Assembly (NCBI GenBank): GCA_030765045.1
Contig: CM060974.1
Span: 56,763,839-56,827,838 of the forward strand
Origin: Tenodera sinensis
Lineage: Eukaryota > Arthropoda > Insecta > Mantodea > Mantidae
DNA length: 64,000 nt
Direction of reading: 5' to 3'
Shown: piece by piece, positions 45,501 to 57,139 of the stretch
Layout: every line of letters starts with the position of its first letter
How positions within the stretch are numbered: position 1 is the stretch's first letter
Position numbers and translations under genes: made by a program
The notes under the pieces: model-generated
The model's database searches: none
The model's input: the letters and a program-made list of their open reading frames with translations, nothing else
What the model was told of the DNA's origin: nothing

Positions 45501-45584
45501 TTACAGGCTATATTTAACATTTTTATTTACATTTAACTTTGTTTATATATATACACATTTTTCGGTTTCAACAAAAAACCCATA

Positions 45585-45607
45585 CGGTGACCATCTGTAG
45601 GTCACCG
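45585..45607. promoter_or_regulatory. Stem-loop near the LINE B 3' end
   Basis: cggtgacc, seven-base loop, ggtcaccg: a perfect 8-bp stem about 85 bp from the element's 3' end. Stem-loops at this position can serve as recognition sites for the LINE's own reverse transcriptase; that role is inferred here. Confidence 0.5.
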
Positions 45608-45925
45608 AGAATAGTTTTATTTTGTCTTTTTAAGTTCTATTTCTTCTTTGTGTTATATATACATATGTACATACTTACAATTTATTTACATACACATTCA
45701 CGCACGCATTCACCCACGCACACTCTCACACACACATACACACACATCTTCACTGGGCACACCAGAGAAATGCGTCCCAGCACACTGCACTATTTACACT
45801 TCGTATATACACTGTCCCGCGGTGGCAGCTCCTGAATATTCGAGGCGAGGGCCTCTGCCATAACATGTATGTGGCCTAGGAACGAGGTTGCGTGGACGCG
45901 CATTAGTCGGCGAGCCGAGCCGCTT

Positions 45926-48607
45926 CTAGAACATTTTGATCCTATTATGCTTGCGGTGCTTCGGCTCGCCTTTGCCGATATTGGCGATCACGTCGTTTTC
46001 GTGGTTTCTAATGCGCGTCCATACAGCCGTTGCTCGTTTTTCAATTGCCTCCGGGATGAACGGGATCCGGGTTTCAAGGTGTAGTGTTTGGGTACTGGTG
46101 AGGAGTGGAGCAGAGAGGATTTTTCTGAGGGAGAGGTTTTGGAGGGTTTGGAGTTGTTTCAGGGCGGTTTTGGAGGCATTAGCCCAGGCCACACATGCAT
46201 ACAGGACCACCGAGAGAATAAATGACCTATATAATATCAGTTTTGACTTCAGTCGCAACTGTTTACTGCGGAAGATGGGGGCGCACAACTTTAGCCGCTG
46301 TCTGCCTTTATTGGCGCTATTTTTTATGTGGGTGGACCAACACATTGTGCGGTCCAAGGTGACACCTAAGTATTTAACCTGCTGACGGCAGTGCAATATT
46401 TGACCACCGACCGTTAGGTCCTTTGCCAAAGTGTGACGCCGCTTAGAGAAATGAATTAGCTGGCATTTGTCGGGGTTAATTTTGATTTTCCAGTCATGTT
46501 GCCATGAGAGGAAGTTGTTAACATAACGTTGCATTTCTGCAAGGCCGAAACGTGGGTTTCTATGGTGGTTGTATATTGCAGTGTCGTCAGCATACATGGC
46601 GACCTTGCATCTGGCGTCCACTGGGTAGTCATTAGTAAATAATATATACAGAAAAGGGGACATTATTGCCCCTTGTGGGACGCCAGCCCGCATCACTCGC
46701 TCCCGTGAAAAGGAGCGGCCCACTTGGACGTAAAACTTCCGTTTTTCTAGAAAATTGTGCAGCAGGTATAGATAATTTTGAAGAGCCGGGAAATTGTGGT
46801 GCAGTTTGTAAATGAGGCCATTGTGCCAGCACCGGTCGAATGCGGCTTCTACGTCCAGAAATAGCGCCAACGTTGAAGTCCCATTGTTAAATTGCTCTGT
46901 TATGTCATCTGTTAGTCTGAGAAGCTGTAAATCAGTAGAATGTCCTTTTCGAAAACCAAACTGTGAATTTGAGAGTTCATGAGATTCCGAAACTTGTTTT
47001 TGAAGTCGAGAAAGTATAAGTTTTTCGAGCAATTTACCAATAGTAGACAAGAGACTAATGGGGCGGTAGTTTTGCGGTTGCCTGGTGCTTTTCCCTTGCT
47101 TTGGGAGCATGATGACCTTGGCTCGTTTCCAAGTAGAGGGGAAATAGCCTTGCTGCAAACAGGCGTTAAATATCTTTGTTAGTTGCACCAGAGCTTTTCT
47201 CGGGAGATGTTTAAGTTCCTCATTAGTCACTTTGTCTGGGCCGGCAGCTTTCCCATTAGGCAATTTCCTAATGAGCTTGTAAACTTCCTGCGGTGTTATG
47301 ATGGGTAGTTGTTGCTCTTGCTTCTGCGCCACCCAGGTTTGTACCCATGCCTGGACCTCCCGTTCTATTTCACGGTTGGTCACTGTATTTTCGCTGAATC
47401 TGTCTTCGAGACAGTCAGCGAAGACCTCGGCTTTCTCCTCTGCGGAGAAGTGCAAGCCGCTTTGAGTGTGCAGCGCCTCAGTTGCGGAGTTGACGCTCGT
47501 GGAAACCTTGAAAGCCTTGAGTAATTTCCACAAAGAAGAGTCCGAATGGGTGGTACTCAGCATTTTGTTTTCCCACTGTTCAGTTTTGTTGATTTTAATT
47601 TGATGCCGAATGATGTTGCGTAACCATTTTGCTAGCACTTTATATTCAGGCTGACGGGTGTACCGCCACAGTTTTGTTAAGCGTCGTCTCCGCGCAATGA
47701 GTTGCTCTACCTCGGGGTACGTGCAAAAACCGGGTGGTCTTGTGGTGTATGTGGTAGCACTTCTTCTGGCTGTGTGTAGCGAGGCAGTAAAGTTTTCAAT
47801 GGCGACATCTATGTCTGCCTCGCTATAGTATGACAGCCTGGGTTGCGCCATCCTGTGCATTTCGAAGGTGAACATATTCCAGTCAGTCTCCGCCCTCTTT
47901 CGAGGGCCAGAGGCACTGGCCGAAATGCCATCCTGTATGTCGAAATGCACAGGAAGATGGTCGGAGTCCAGGCTGTGATACACAGTAAAGTTACATAACA
48001 GTGTCGCATTTTTTGTAAGTACGATGTCCAAAATCTCGGGGTCAAAGTGCCCTGATCGGTGCCAAAACGTGGGTTCTGGGGGAAGATGTACCTCAATGTC
48101 GTCATTATCAGTTATAAGTTCAACCAGGAGATTTCCGGGCGCGTTTGCTCGGCGTGAAAACCACCAGGGGTGCCGAGCATTGAAATCTCCTGCAATTATA
48201 ACATGCTCCTCTAAAGCGAGGATTTGTTCGAGGTCACGTATGAAATCTGGGGAGTTGGGGGGCCGATATAATGCTACCAGCATCACCGTTTGACTATTAA
48301 CACGTGTTTTGAGAGCCGTGCACTCTTACGCTGCCATTGTAGGTAGCGGAACAGAAGCATGAGCAATGGTATTTTTAAGCAAAATAGCAGTCCCTCCCCC
48401 TTGTCTGCCAATTCTGTCGTTTCGAAAGATTTGATACCCCTGGAGCTTAAAGGTGTGCTCGTGCTTTAATTTTGTTTCGCACATAAATGCGACGTCAATT
48501 TTGTTACGCCGCAGGTAGTTTTCAAGTTCGTGTTGTTTCCTGTGGATGCCATCCGCATTCCACAGGAGCGCGCGAGTTAAAATTGTACCTCCCCTTATAT
48601 AGGCCAT
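45926..48607 (-). pseudogene. LINE B ORF2: endonuclease-reverse transcriptase with one stop
   Basis: A single frame of about 893 codons broken only by a TAA at 48326-48328. Before it: LLWNADGI (Asn), FMCETKLKHEH (Glu) and GRQGGGTAILLKN. After it: VIIAGDFNARHPWWFSRR, LDSDHLPVHF, then RT with GKAAGPDKVTNEELKHL, NYRPISLLSTIGKLLEKLIL, SQFGFRKGHSTDLQLLRL, LFLDVEAAFDRCWH, GVPQGAIMSP and VAMYADDTAIY. No RNase H; Jockey-type. The GTG at 48286 is not a natural start. The ATG at 48607 follows the ORF1 stop directly and in frame, as in LINE A1. The nonsense change makes this copy inactive. Confidence 0.92.
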
Positions 48608-50404
48608 TTACTCTAGGAGGGTTGAGAGGAGGCATATTATGGTTTCTAATTTCTCCATAGTGCTCGTGCAGCTTCTGAATTTAATCAGGAAAGGCTGCAA
48701 TTTTGCTAAGAGGGCTGTGAGGTTGAGCTCCTTGAGCAGGTTTAGGACTTCTCTCAGACCACTCAGATCTCCGGTAGGTGCCTGTGGGGTTTGGGGTAGT
48801 GGAGGGGGACCATTTGGTGGTGGCGCGGGCGCCTTTTTCCCTCCAGTGGCTCCGGCATAGCAGACGCCTGGTTGAACCAGGGCCGGGTTTAGAATGGGTT
48901 TGGGCCCTGGTTGAGCACTTGGAGTAGTCCTGGCTATGGTTGCCAGTTGACGACGGTGGCGTTCGTTTCTGAACGTTTCGCACCCCCTATAACTGGCAGG
49001 ATGCGCTTCCCCACAATTTGCGCAGTGGGGTTGAGCGTCCTGCTTTGCCTTTTGGGGGCAGTCAGCAAGGCGGTGGAGGCCACCGCAAAGGACACACCGG
49101 GAGGTCATTTGACACATTCTATAAGTGTGTCCCAGCTGTTGGCAATTATAACACTGGGTTATATTGGCGTTGGTTTTCAAGACCTCCACGGTGACCATAA
49201 TATGGCACACCTCTCGTTCTTGGAGGATTTTCTGGTTTGAGGTGGTCCTGTCGAGACTTACCTGGAACATAGGCAGAGGCCTGCCGCGAGAAATCAGTTG
49301 ACGCACTTGGACGCCGGTGTACCCTTTCTCTTCCAGGTCCTCCTTGATGTAGTCAATCTCCATGTCCACTGGGAGACGTTTGACTACACATCGCAGAGGC
49401 TGGTCGTTCCGGGGTGTGAAACTAAAGTTTTCCACTCCGGCGTCCTTCAGGAGCTGCATGGTCTGGTGGGCGTCCTTCTTGTATTGGAGGAAGAGCTTGA
49501 GGCAATCCCTCGTTGTTTGCAGCTTGTAAGCTCCAGCTGGCAGGGAGTCCCGGAGGAGCCGGAGGACCTTAACTGTGTGTGTTTTGTCTGGAATTATTAT
49601 TCGTGGAGGTTTTTGTAGTTCTGGGTTTTGGGTTGTGTTCTGTGTGGGAGTGGGAGTGGCGGTGGAAGTGGAGGGTTGTGTCAGTGTTTGCTTGCGCACT
49701 GGTTTTGGTGATGGTTGTGGTTTAGCTGGTCGTTGTGGTCCAGGTTGGGGTGGGTTCTTTGGTTGGGATGTAACAGGAGGTAGGTCCTCCGTCTCGTCAT
49801 CGGACTCTGCGTCCTGTGCTGCTAGGGGTTGGAACTGGTTTTGTACTTTGATGTGTGGCGGCGTTTTTTGTTGGTTACTGCGTTTGCCGGGCTTCTGGTG
49901 ACGGTTCTCGTTGTCTGACTCACTGTCGCTGCTGCGGTTCAGTTGTCTCTTTTTTTTGGAGATAGGGATTGTTTTCCACCCTTCCCCTAGCTTTACAAGG
50001 AGCCTCTTCTTTTGGGCATGCTCCTTGTAACACAGTCCGAGGGCCTCGGCGACTTTTGGGAAATCGCTGGACTCCCCGTCCATTTCGCTGAGTAGATTTT
50101 GGTAAAATAAGATCTCATTGCTGAGATCTGCAACTTCTCTCTGGAGCTTACTGTGTGCCTTGGCCTGTCGCTCTTCCTCCTCCAGGGTCTCGTCAGATGT
50201 TTGTGGCTGGATTGTCGGCACTCCGTACGTAGGCGGATCGCTGGTTGTTACGGCTGGGCCGGCTGAAGCTATAAGTACAACCGGCAGGGCGGCGCGCTGG
50301 GCCAGTCCGCTCCCGGCGGCCAGCATGGCAGGTGTGTCTGTGGCTGTAGCCATCTCCCCTTCTTGTCTCTGCTCCCAGTCGCAAGGGCTTCTGGGAGCCT
50401 CCAC
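48608..50404 (-). CDS. LINE B ORF1: gag-like RNA-binding protein
   Basis: An intact 598-residue nucleic-acid chaperone and RNP protein. Residues about 70-130 are predicted coiled coil (EEEERQAKAHSKLQREVADL). A basic, Pro/Thr/Gln-rich middle with runs such as SKKKRQLNRSS follows. A Pre-C2HC-type domain lies at about 330-410 (CVVKRLPVDMEIDYIKEDLE). Three zinc knuckles come next: CYNCQQLGHTYRMC, CVLCGGLHRLADC and CANCGEAHPASYRGC. A Pro-rich linker and a Leu-rich C-terminus end the protein. The start is the first Met after upstream stops. It is intact although ORF2 carries a stop. Confidence 0.9.
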   Translation of the reverse strand: MEAPRSPCDWEQRQEGEMATATDTPAMLAAGSGLAQRAALPVVLIASAGPAVTTSDPPTYGVPTIQPQTSDETLEEEERQAKAHSKLQREVADLSNEILFYQNLLSEMDGESSDFPKVAEALGLCYKEHAQKKRLLVKLGEGWKTIPISKKKRQLNRSSDSESDNENRHQKPGKRSNQQKTPPHIKVQNQFQPLAAQDAESDDETEDLPPVTSQPKNPPQPGPQRPAKPQPSPKPVRKQTLTQPSTSTATPTPTQNTTQNPELQKPPRIIIPDKTHTVKVLRLLRDSLPAGAYKLQTTRDCLKLFLQYKKDAHQTMQLLKDAGVENFSFTPRNDQPLRCVVKRLPVDMEIDYIKEDLEEKGYTGVQVRQLISRGRPLPMFQVSLDRTTSNQKILQEREVCHIMVTVEVLKTNANITQCYNCQQLGHTYRMCQMTSRCVLCGGLHRLADCPQKAKQDAQPHCANCGEAHPASYRGCETFRNERHRRQLATIARTTPSAQPGPKPILNPALVQPGVCYAGATGGKKAPAPPPNGPPPLPQTPQAPTGDLSGLREVLNLLKELNLTALLAKLQPFLIKFRSCTSTMEKLETIICLLSTLLE

Positions 50405-50650
50405 TTGGCGTGGGCACGCTACGCGATGCGCGCCAAGAGACTAGCGCACACCTGCGTGGCCCACGCTAACACGTAAAGATATTACACTGCCTTCTTGGGC
50501 TAAGCACGGACACTATAAATTACACACTAATCTATTTACACAGGGGGGAGGGAACTATATACAGGGAACACTTGTGATCACTTCACTACGCATTACGCAC
50601 TTCGCTTAGGAGATTGAAGAAAAACAAATCCTGTCTGGGTGTACTCAGAC
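50405..50650 (-). promoter_or_regulatory. LINE B 5' untranslated region
   Basis: Non-coding sequence between the 56-bp repeats and ORF1. Jockey-type elements carry internal promoters here, but I could not pick out specific initiator elements by eye. Confidence 0.5.
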
Positions 50651-50762
50651 TATCTGTGGTTTATGAACACTACTCCCATCCGGGTGTGCTCGGAGAGTTT
50701 CACTTTTATCTGTGGTTTATGAACACTACTCCCATCCGGGTGTACTCGGAGAGTTTCACTTT
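50651..50762. repeat. 56-bp tandem repeat at the LINE B 5' end
   Basis: Two units (50651-50706 and 50707-50762) with one difference (gtgctcgg against gtactcgg), and a worn partial third at about 50633-50650. They lie at the outermost 5' end of LINE B. The A1 ORF1 frame runs through them by chance to 50650, so its last 37 or so codons are not real ORF1. Confidence 0.85.
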
Positions 50763-50764
50763 TT

Positions 50765-52629
50765 TGGCCGTCGCTGGTAGCCACTGGCCTCCCGGCAGTC
50801 GACGGGTTGATTCGTGACTGAGTGCTTGTTGTGTGGGTCCTACTTATAGAGCCAGTCTGTGATGACGAGCCAGCGCTGATTGGCTGCGCTGTTGCTGTTG
50901 CCTGGTTGGCTGTAGCGGCTGGTGCCTGATTGGCTGGTGCAGTTGGTGGGGGAAATTGGGTAACACTTTTGTTACCTGCCTCCACCGTGGCTGGTTCTGG
51001 CTCTGCACTTACAGTCACATGAGCCTTTCTCCCCTTCCTCCTCTTTTTAGGAGGACGTTTGTCCTTTGGGGCAGCACTGGGGGGTGGCACAGGATGTTTT
51101 GTGCCCACCTTTGGGGTGACGTTTGGGACTGGCGTTGTCTTTTGACTGACAACTTGGTTCTGTGGGGTTGCTTCTGCACTTTCGGCCTGTACTAGGGCAC
51201 TTTCGTGCTCCGACATTGCCTGTGCAAAAGACACCCCCTGTCGGATCTCTGGTACTTTGCCCTGTCTTCCTTGCATAATTGCAAGTCGCTTTGGGCAACC
51301 ACGATAGATGCCTATGTGGCTCCCGTCGCAGTTTGCACACTTTTTATTCTCTATTGGTGTCGGGCAATCCTTCACCAGGTGCTCACCCGCACAGCGAAGG
51401 CACTTGAGTTGCCTCTCACAAGCATGACTCGAGTGGTGAAAGCCCAAGCAGTTGTAGCATTGGGCTGGTCCCTCTCTGCTGTGGTAGGGCTCAATGGTGA
51501 CCCTCGTGTTATACAAATGAGTCACCTGGTCGATTTTTGGGGTTCCCTCCCCCTGTTTTTCAACTACCACTAAAAATAGTGGCAGGGGTACCTTGGTGGG
51601 TTTCCCCTCTTTTACCTTTGTGGTGGTTAGTTGCACCACGGACCTCGGTTTGATTCCGTGTTCGTCCTGTAGGCCGTCACGGATATCCTGGGGGTCTGTC
51701 TTAGAATCAAGACCCCTGACAACTCTGCGAACCACGTGGGGACGCTGAAGCGAGTAAGTGTGGAACTTAATTCCACTCTCTTTCAGTACCCCTTTCGCGG
51801 CCTTGTGGTCGTCAGAGGTAGTGGTTCTGATGACAACCCGTCCTGGATGCCGGGTTGCCTGGAAATTGGCCTTTAACTGCCGTCTCAGTTCCTTCATTAC
51901 CTTTATGTGGTTCGGGAACGGATCAGACACAATCGGAGGGATTCTACCCTCCTTTTGTGAGGCCTGGTTTGGGGCGAGCGCTGCAGTTGCAGATGTTGAT
52001 GAAGCAGGAGTCCCTTCCGGCTTTGAACCGGAAGATCTCCTCCTGCGGTTCTGCACTACAACGAAGCCGTCGTCATCCGGTGTTGTAGGTGCTGGGACAG
52101 GGGTCATAGGAACTGGTGGTGGTGTGACAGGGACTGCTGTCCCTTGGTTCACAAGGCCAATAGCCTTTTTGGCCTTCGGCCTGTTCTTGGCCCTGAGGAG
52201 CGTCTTGGCTTTCGCCTTGACGATGTTCACCCTTGGACCATGGGAAGGGTTCTGGGTAGAGGTACCTATCGCGTCAGGTCTTACCTTGGCGTTGGTACTC
52301 GGGGTGTCTCTAGTCATTGCAGGTGTCATCCGGCATCCCACAGAGGGTTTAACGCCTTGCGACGCGCCTATGGGGGTTCCAGTGAACCCCGGGTCCAGGC
52401 TAGAGCCTGGTCCCTTGGCTGCAACCATGTGGGCCTGCGGTTTCGTATGTCCGTCGGTCGGTGCCGAGTCGGCTCTGGAGTCCTCCATGTCTGGGTGGTG
52501 CTGGTTTGAAATAGCTCGCCGAGCTATCTCTAGTAGGGAGGCAAGTAGAGGGCTGATGCCCACTTCCTCCACCGCTCCGGATCCCCTCCGGGAAAGGTTG
52601 TCTTTTGATACTTCTTTCTTCTTCTCCAA
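50765..52629 (-). pseudogene. LINE A1 ORF1, N-terminal part, cut by LINE B
   Basis: The first 620 or so residues of the gag-like protein (start MEKKKEVSKDNLSRRGSGAV). A basic, Pro/Thr-rich region (AKAKTLLRAKNRPKAKKA) precedes a Pre-C2HC-type domain at about 280-360 (VVRRVVRGLDSKTDPQDIRD). Three cysteine knuckles follow: CYNCLGFHHSSHAC, CLRCAGEHLVKDC and CANCDGSHIGIYRGC. Then a Lys/Arg cluster (KDKRPPKKRRKGRK) and an Ala/Thr/Gln-rich linker end at the LINE B junction (ATSDGQK). The C-terminus is at 45225-45500. The whole protein would be about 710 residues. Confidence 0.88.
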
Positions 52630-52841
52630 TTTGGAGTGCCCTAAAATCTGCTATCAGATCTCTTATAGGACACTCCTCGACGAACTAGCGGCGCCCGGCC
52701 TGGCTATTACACTATTGAGTTGGCGCGGTGCGTAGTAGCTCCTCCCTGGCGAGAGGTCTCACAGTTGGCTTTCCCCGTTCTTCCAGTGTCCAGTAGACTC
52801 GAGGTGCAGACGATGCGAGTTCCAATCACCGAATGAATGGC
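52630..52841 (-). promoter_or_regulatory. LINE A1 5' untranslated region
   Basis: 212 bp between the 5' end, defined by the target duplication at 52842, and the ORF1 ATG. It is likely to contain the internal promoter. No repeats are seen, unlike LINE B. Confidence 0.5.
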
Positions 52842-52852
52842 GGTTAGGGTGG
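52842..52852. repeat. Target-site duplication of LINE A1, right
   Basis: ggttagggtgg, identical to 42133-42143. It is followed by the continuation of A0 (ttctggagtttgttgtac) to about 52880. Confidence 0.85.
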
Positions 52853-53007
52853 TTCTGGAGTTTGTTGTACTTTGTGCGTCGATTGTTGTCCTTTATCAAG
52901 TCATTTGAAGGCCGCTCCAATGAGAACCAGGAGAGGGAATTATGCAATGTTTAATAGGTAAATATTTTTTAGTGATGAAAAATCACAGGGGAGGGAAATA
53001 TGCTTAT

Positions 53008-53023
53008 GCGATAAAATACGGTA
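53008..53023 (-). repeat. 16-bp inverted end, right (partner 40191-40206)
   Basis: gcgataaaatacggta, the exact reverse complement of the left copy, next to TA. Inward lies gggagggaaat, mirroring the C-run on the left. Confidence 0.55.
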
Positions 53024-53502
53024 TGTTTAGTCATTCCTGTATTACGTATTTTAAACCAAAAATGTAAGCAATTTTATGGCAAATCCTCTTTGCGATACAA
53101 TGTTCACAATTGTTAATCAACACTGCATATTGATGTTTCTTACTGAGCTATAAAATAACTTTGCTAAAACCCCTATGAAAAAACATGCAAATGCATGAAC
53201 CTCCTACCCCTAGTAATTAATATTTGACGAAGCAAACATCCTTCCATGAATCCTACATTTCACAACCTTCAAAATTCAAGACAGCCCATTTCAAAACCAT
53301 TTCCCAAATACCAAATTAATTACACATAATCCCACAATAAACCTCCACAAATCCGTAATAAACCACACAATCCCATGATAAACATCCAAAATCCAAAATT
53401 ACTACCCATAATCCCACAATAAACCTCCACAAATCCAAAATGAACTCATATAAATCTAACAAAATTCTAAACAAACTCAAACACATGCCACAGTCAACAT
53501 TC

Positions 53503-53575
53503 AGTTGGCCACAGTAGCATAGCTGGTTAATCGCTGGGTTTTTATACCCGAGGTTGCAGGTTCGATAAAAGCATA
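53503..53575 (+). repeat. tRNA-like sequence (S4), right arm
   Basis: Mirror of 38172-38246: cagtagcatagctggttaat, then ttgcaggttcgataa. SINE head or decayed tRNA copy; not a functional tRNA by folding. Confidence 0.5.
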
Positions 53576-53868
53576 GCAAAAGTTATCCAGAGTAAACAGG
53601 ACCACATGGGCTATAGCCAGAAGATTCAACATATAAATTTCCTTTGTCATCAAAATATCTCAAACATGACATTTTAATTAAAATCGTTAGAGCCATTTTC
53701 AAGAAAATAAAAATGGCCCAAAACTTTTCCATGTAAAGGGTAGTTAAAAGTGGAGGAATTTTCTTCAAAATCTGCGTGTCCCATCCTTAAAAGACACTAA
53801 ACATAAGTACCAACTTTGTTTTTAACCGACTTTTCGTTTTTAGTTAGGCTGCCACAGACTGACACTTA

Positions 53869-54466
<598 letters not shown>

Positions 54467-54997
54467 CAGTATATGACAAACGAAAAGACCTTATACAAAA
54501 CTTTATACTCATGAAAACCATTTTTGTGGCTTCGGCGAGTATTCAAAACAGAGAGATACCTCTCACACACAGACCCTTTCCAAAACGTGCTGTTTTATAG
54601 ATTCAGGGAGTTTTAAAACACGTATTTCTGGTGAAATGTCGATGTCGAATTTTTAGGTTGAAATATGCTTCCCCAACTACGTGGTAGTAGCAGAAAAATA
54701 TGCTTTGTGTTTCTTTTCATTTTGTAATTCAGCGGTTCTCAAAACAAGTATTTGCGGTGAAATCTCAATATCGAATTTTCGAGTGGAATATAATATTTCC
54801 CCAAGTAAAAGTAAGTAGGAAGTAGAGAAAGTAAATAAATGTTTTGGTGTATACTCAAGTGACTTTCTCGGTCCTTTGTATGTCTAGAGATCGTGTAACA
54901 AGAAAAGTGACATTTCAATAAAATTCACGGCTTCATTTTGACTTGCAACACTCAGAAGAATGTGTGTGAAAGGGAGAGTTCAAGTTTTCCAACCTTA

Positions 54998-55160
54998 TGT
55001 ACGCGGGGACTTAGAATATTTTCCTTGCGAGGCGAGCGATTGCAGAGTTCGGCTCTTGGGTGACGTTAGTGTGCATGCGCGGGGACTTGGCATATTTTCC
55101 TTGCGAGGCGAGCGATTGCTGAGTTCGGCTATTGGGTCACCCTAGTGCGCGGGGACTTCA
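54998..55160. repeat. GC-rich tandem repeat, right arm
   Basis: Mirror of 36612-36775, with gttcggctattgggt at about 55122-55136 and the variant gttcggctcttgggt at about 55047-55061. Confidence 0.75.
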
Positions 55161-55409
55161 ACATTTTCTTCAGAAACCCATCTCCCTCTAGTATTAATTT
55201 ATATTTTATGAGTGCTCCTGAACACATTTAACTTGAAATAAGATGTTCTGCATTAAAATGCATTTCTTATAGCTGTAAGGTTTTTAGAACACCCGAATTT
55301 CAAATATTGCATAAAAAAGTAAAAGTGTGCAACGAATAGATACTTAATAAGAGTGTAACTTGGCAGCAGAAATTTCTCAGAATTTTCTGTCTGGAGTTAA
55401 TTGACAAGG

Positions 55410-55750
55410 CGGCGCCGTGGCCGAGCGGTTAGACCGTTCGCCTACCGCCTAGGCGGCCCGGGTTCGAATCCAGGGAGTCGCATGTGGTATTTGTGCTGGA
55501 CGAAGCGGCGTCTGGTCGGGTTTTCTCCGGGTTCTCCGGTTTCCCTCGCCACTAATTCCACCAACTGCTCAATCATCACCTTTCAAATCATGCATTTCGC
55601 CTGCATTTCATATCATCCTGTTCATCATCATACTGGTGCTGGGCTGACCACCCGCTTCCAGGTGTTCACTCTGTCCGGTCCATACGTTCCTGTGCTCCCC
55701 GATAGACGCCTGGCACTGGCTTGTAAGACTTACATAAGGGGAGGGTAATC
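55410..55750 (+). repeat. tRNA-derived SINE (S3), right arm
   Basis: Same head (gtggccgagcggttag, gggttcgaatcc) and body as the left-arm copy, at the mirrored site. Two independent insertions at the same base are very unlikely, so it was present before the arms were duplicated or was spread by gene conversion. Confidence 0.8.
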
Positions 55751-55946
55751 AGGTAAGGAAGAAGAACGGTTAACTGTCACATTTTACGACTCCTTCCGAG
55801 TGTTTATTACACACCCTATCCATATTAACGCGCGCGAAATAATTTTACTACGCTCCCATATGACTTGTAATTTCATTTTTCTTTCACAAAAACGTGATAA
55901 AGCCAATAAAAGCTTAAGAAAAATGTTTCATGTAAAGGGTAGATTA

Positions 55947-56533
55947 GGTTAAAGAAGAACTTTTCTTTTAAATCTTCGTGTCGCATTTATATATTTATAT
56001 ATTATAAATAACAACTTTGGTTTTTAATCTACTTATTCAGGGGACCTCAAAACATATATTTCCGGGAACTTTTGTAATAAAAATTCAATTTTTTTTATTC
56101 AAAGGACCTCAAAACATATATTTTCGGTTAAATCTCGACAATGAATATTTTGGTGAATTACAACAACTCCCCGTAATAGAGAAATTGAAATCTAAGGTTA
56201 AAGAAGAACTTTTCTTTTAAATCTTCGTGTCGCATTTATATATTTATATATTATAAATAACAACTTTGGTTTTTAATCTACTTATTCAGGGGACCTCAAA
56301 ACATATATTTCCGGGAACTTTTGTAAAAAAAAATTCAATTTTTTTATTCAAAGGACCTCAAAACATATATTTCCGGTTAAATCTCGACAATGAATTTTTT
56401 GGTGAAATACAACAACTCCCCGTAATAGAGAAATTGAAATCTAAGGTTAAAGAAGAACTTTTCTTTGAAATCTTCGTGTCGCATTTATATATTTATATAT
56501 TATAAATAACAACTTTGGTTTTTAATCTACTTA
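55947..56533 (-). repeat. 250-bp tandem repeat, right arm
   Basis: Mirror of 35238-35822 with the same unit number and junctions, and small differences in A/T run length. Confidence 0.85.
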
Positions 56534-56721
56534 GAATGAATGCCTGAATGAATGAATAAATAATTCATAAAATTTTGTGGGAAGCACATCTGTGCGTGAC
56601 CGACAACCGCCACTGACACAGTGACTTCCCCTCCGTTTCCCCTCCATTTCCCCTCCGTCGCCGCGCAGCGACAGCGTCCTCTACACGGCAGAATTTTAAC
56701 TAAACCCAATAGTCGAACACC

Positions 56722-57139
56722 ATATGGGCCATATGGATTACACGCCATGTTTAACAGGCGTAACTTCAATTAGCACTTTTAAAACAAAGTAAAGAAAGAA
56801 GTGTTTGTGCTAGAAGGTATTGCATCATTACTGTATGTAAACTGAAGTGTTACCGTTTCATCTTATTTAATCACAAGTTTCCTGCATGATTCAGCTTGGG
56901 ATTATAAGTGAAAAGTTAAATAAAAGTTGCATGTACTTTACAACCCAAAGCATTCTGGTAGGAAATTTAATTCACAAATCCTGTGTCACATTACGTTCCC
57001 TTAATTGAAACATAAAACTAACAAGGCTGTAAGTTTATAGAAAACATAGTGACAATTTAATAGTGGGCTGTTGATAATCAAGTACTTGTTCCATCCTCTA
57101 TTTGCTTTGTTCATGTTACTCGCTATCTGACTCACAAAG
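56722..57139. other. Flank of the inverted-repeat element, no feature
   Basis: AT-rich. A short palindrome (ccatatgggccatatgg) lies immediately outside the right arm. No gene or repeat recognised. Confidence 0.4.

Larger units (their letters stand above)
45501..50764 (-). mobile_element. Jockey-type LINE B, near full length
   Basis: About 5.26 kb inserted in ORF1 of A1. In transcription order: 5' region with 56-bp tandem repeats (50762-50651), ORF1 50404-48608, ORF2 48607-45926 with one stop, and a 3' UTR to about 45501. The 3' UTR has CA/GT-rich and AT-rich parts and a stem-loop. The junction ends were placed by comparison with A1 reading frames. A clean target duplication could not be seen (only a GGCC-type match). 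Confidence 0.8.
42144..52841 (-). mobile_element. Jockey-type LINE A1, near full length, split by LINE B
   Basis: 10.7 kb including the 5.26-kb LINE B insertion, so about 5.4 kb alone. In transcription order: 5' UTR 52841-52630, ORF1 52629-50765, [LINE B], the rest of ORF1 45500-45225, ORF2 45224-42513, 3' UTR 42512-42144. Exact 11-bp target duplications flank it. The complete ORF2 and near identity to A2 indicate a recently active family. Confidence 0.85.

Noticed and set aside
45539..45863. Two plus-strand frames rich in Thr and His
   Set aside because: They translate the CA-rich 3' UTR of LINE B in antisense.
50650..50764. C-terminal 37 residues of the A1 ORF1 frame
   Set aside because: They are encoded by the 56-bp tandem repeats of LINE B, beyond the insertion junction.
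51758..52735. 325-residue plus-strand frame opposite LINE A1 ORF1
   Set aside because: Shadow of the real minus-strand gene; no domain and no independent start context.
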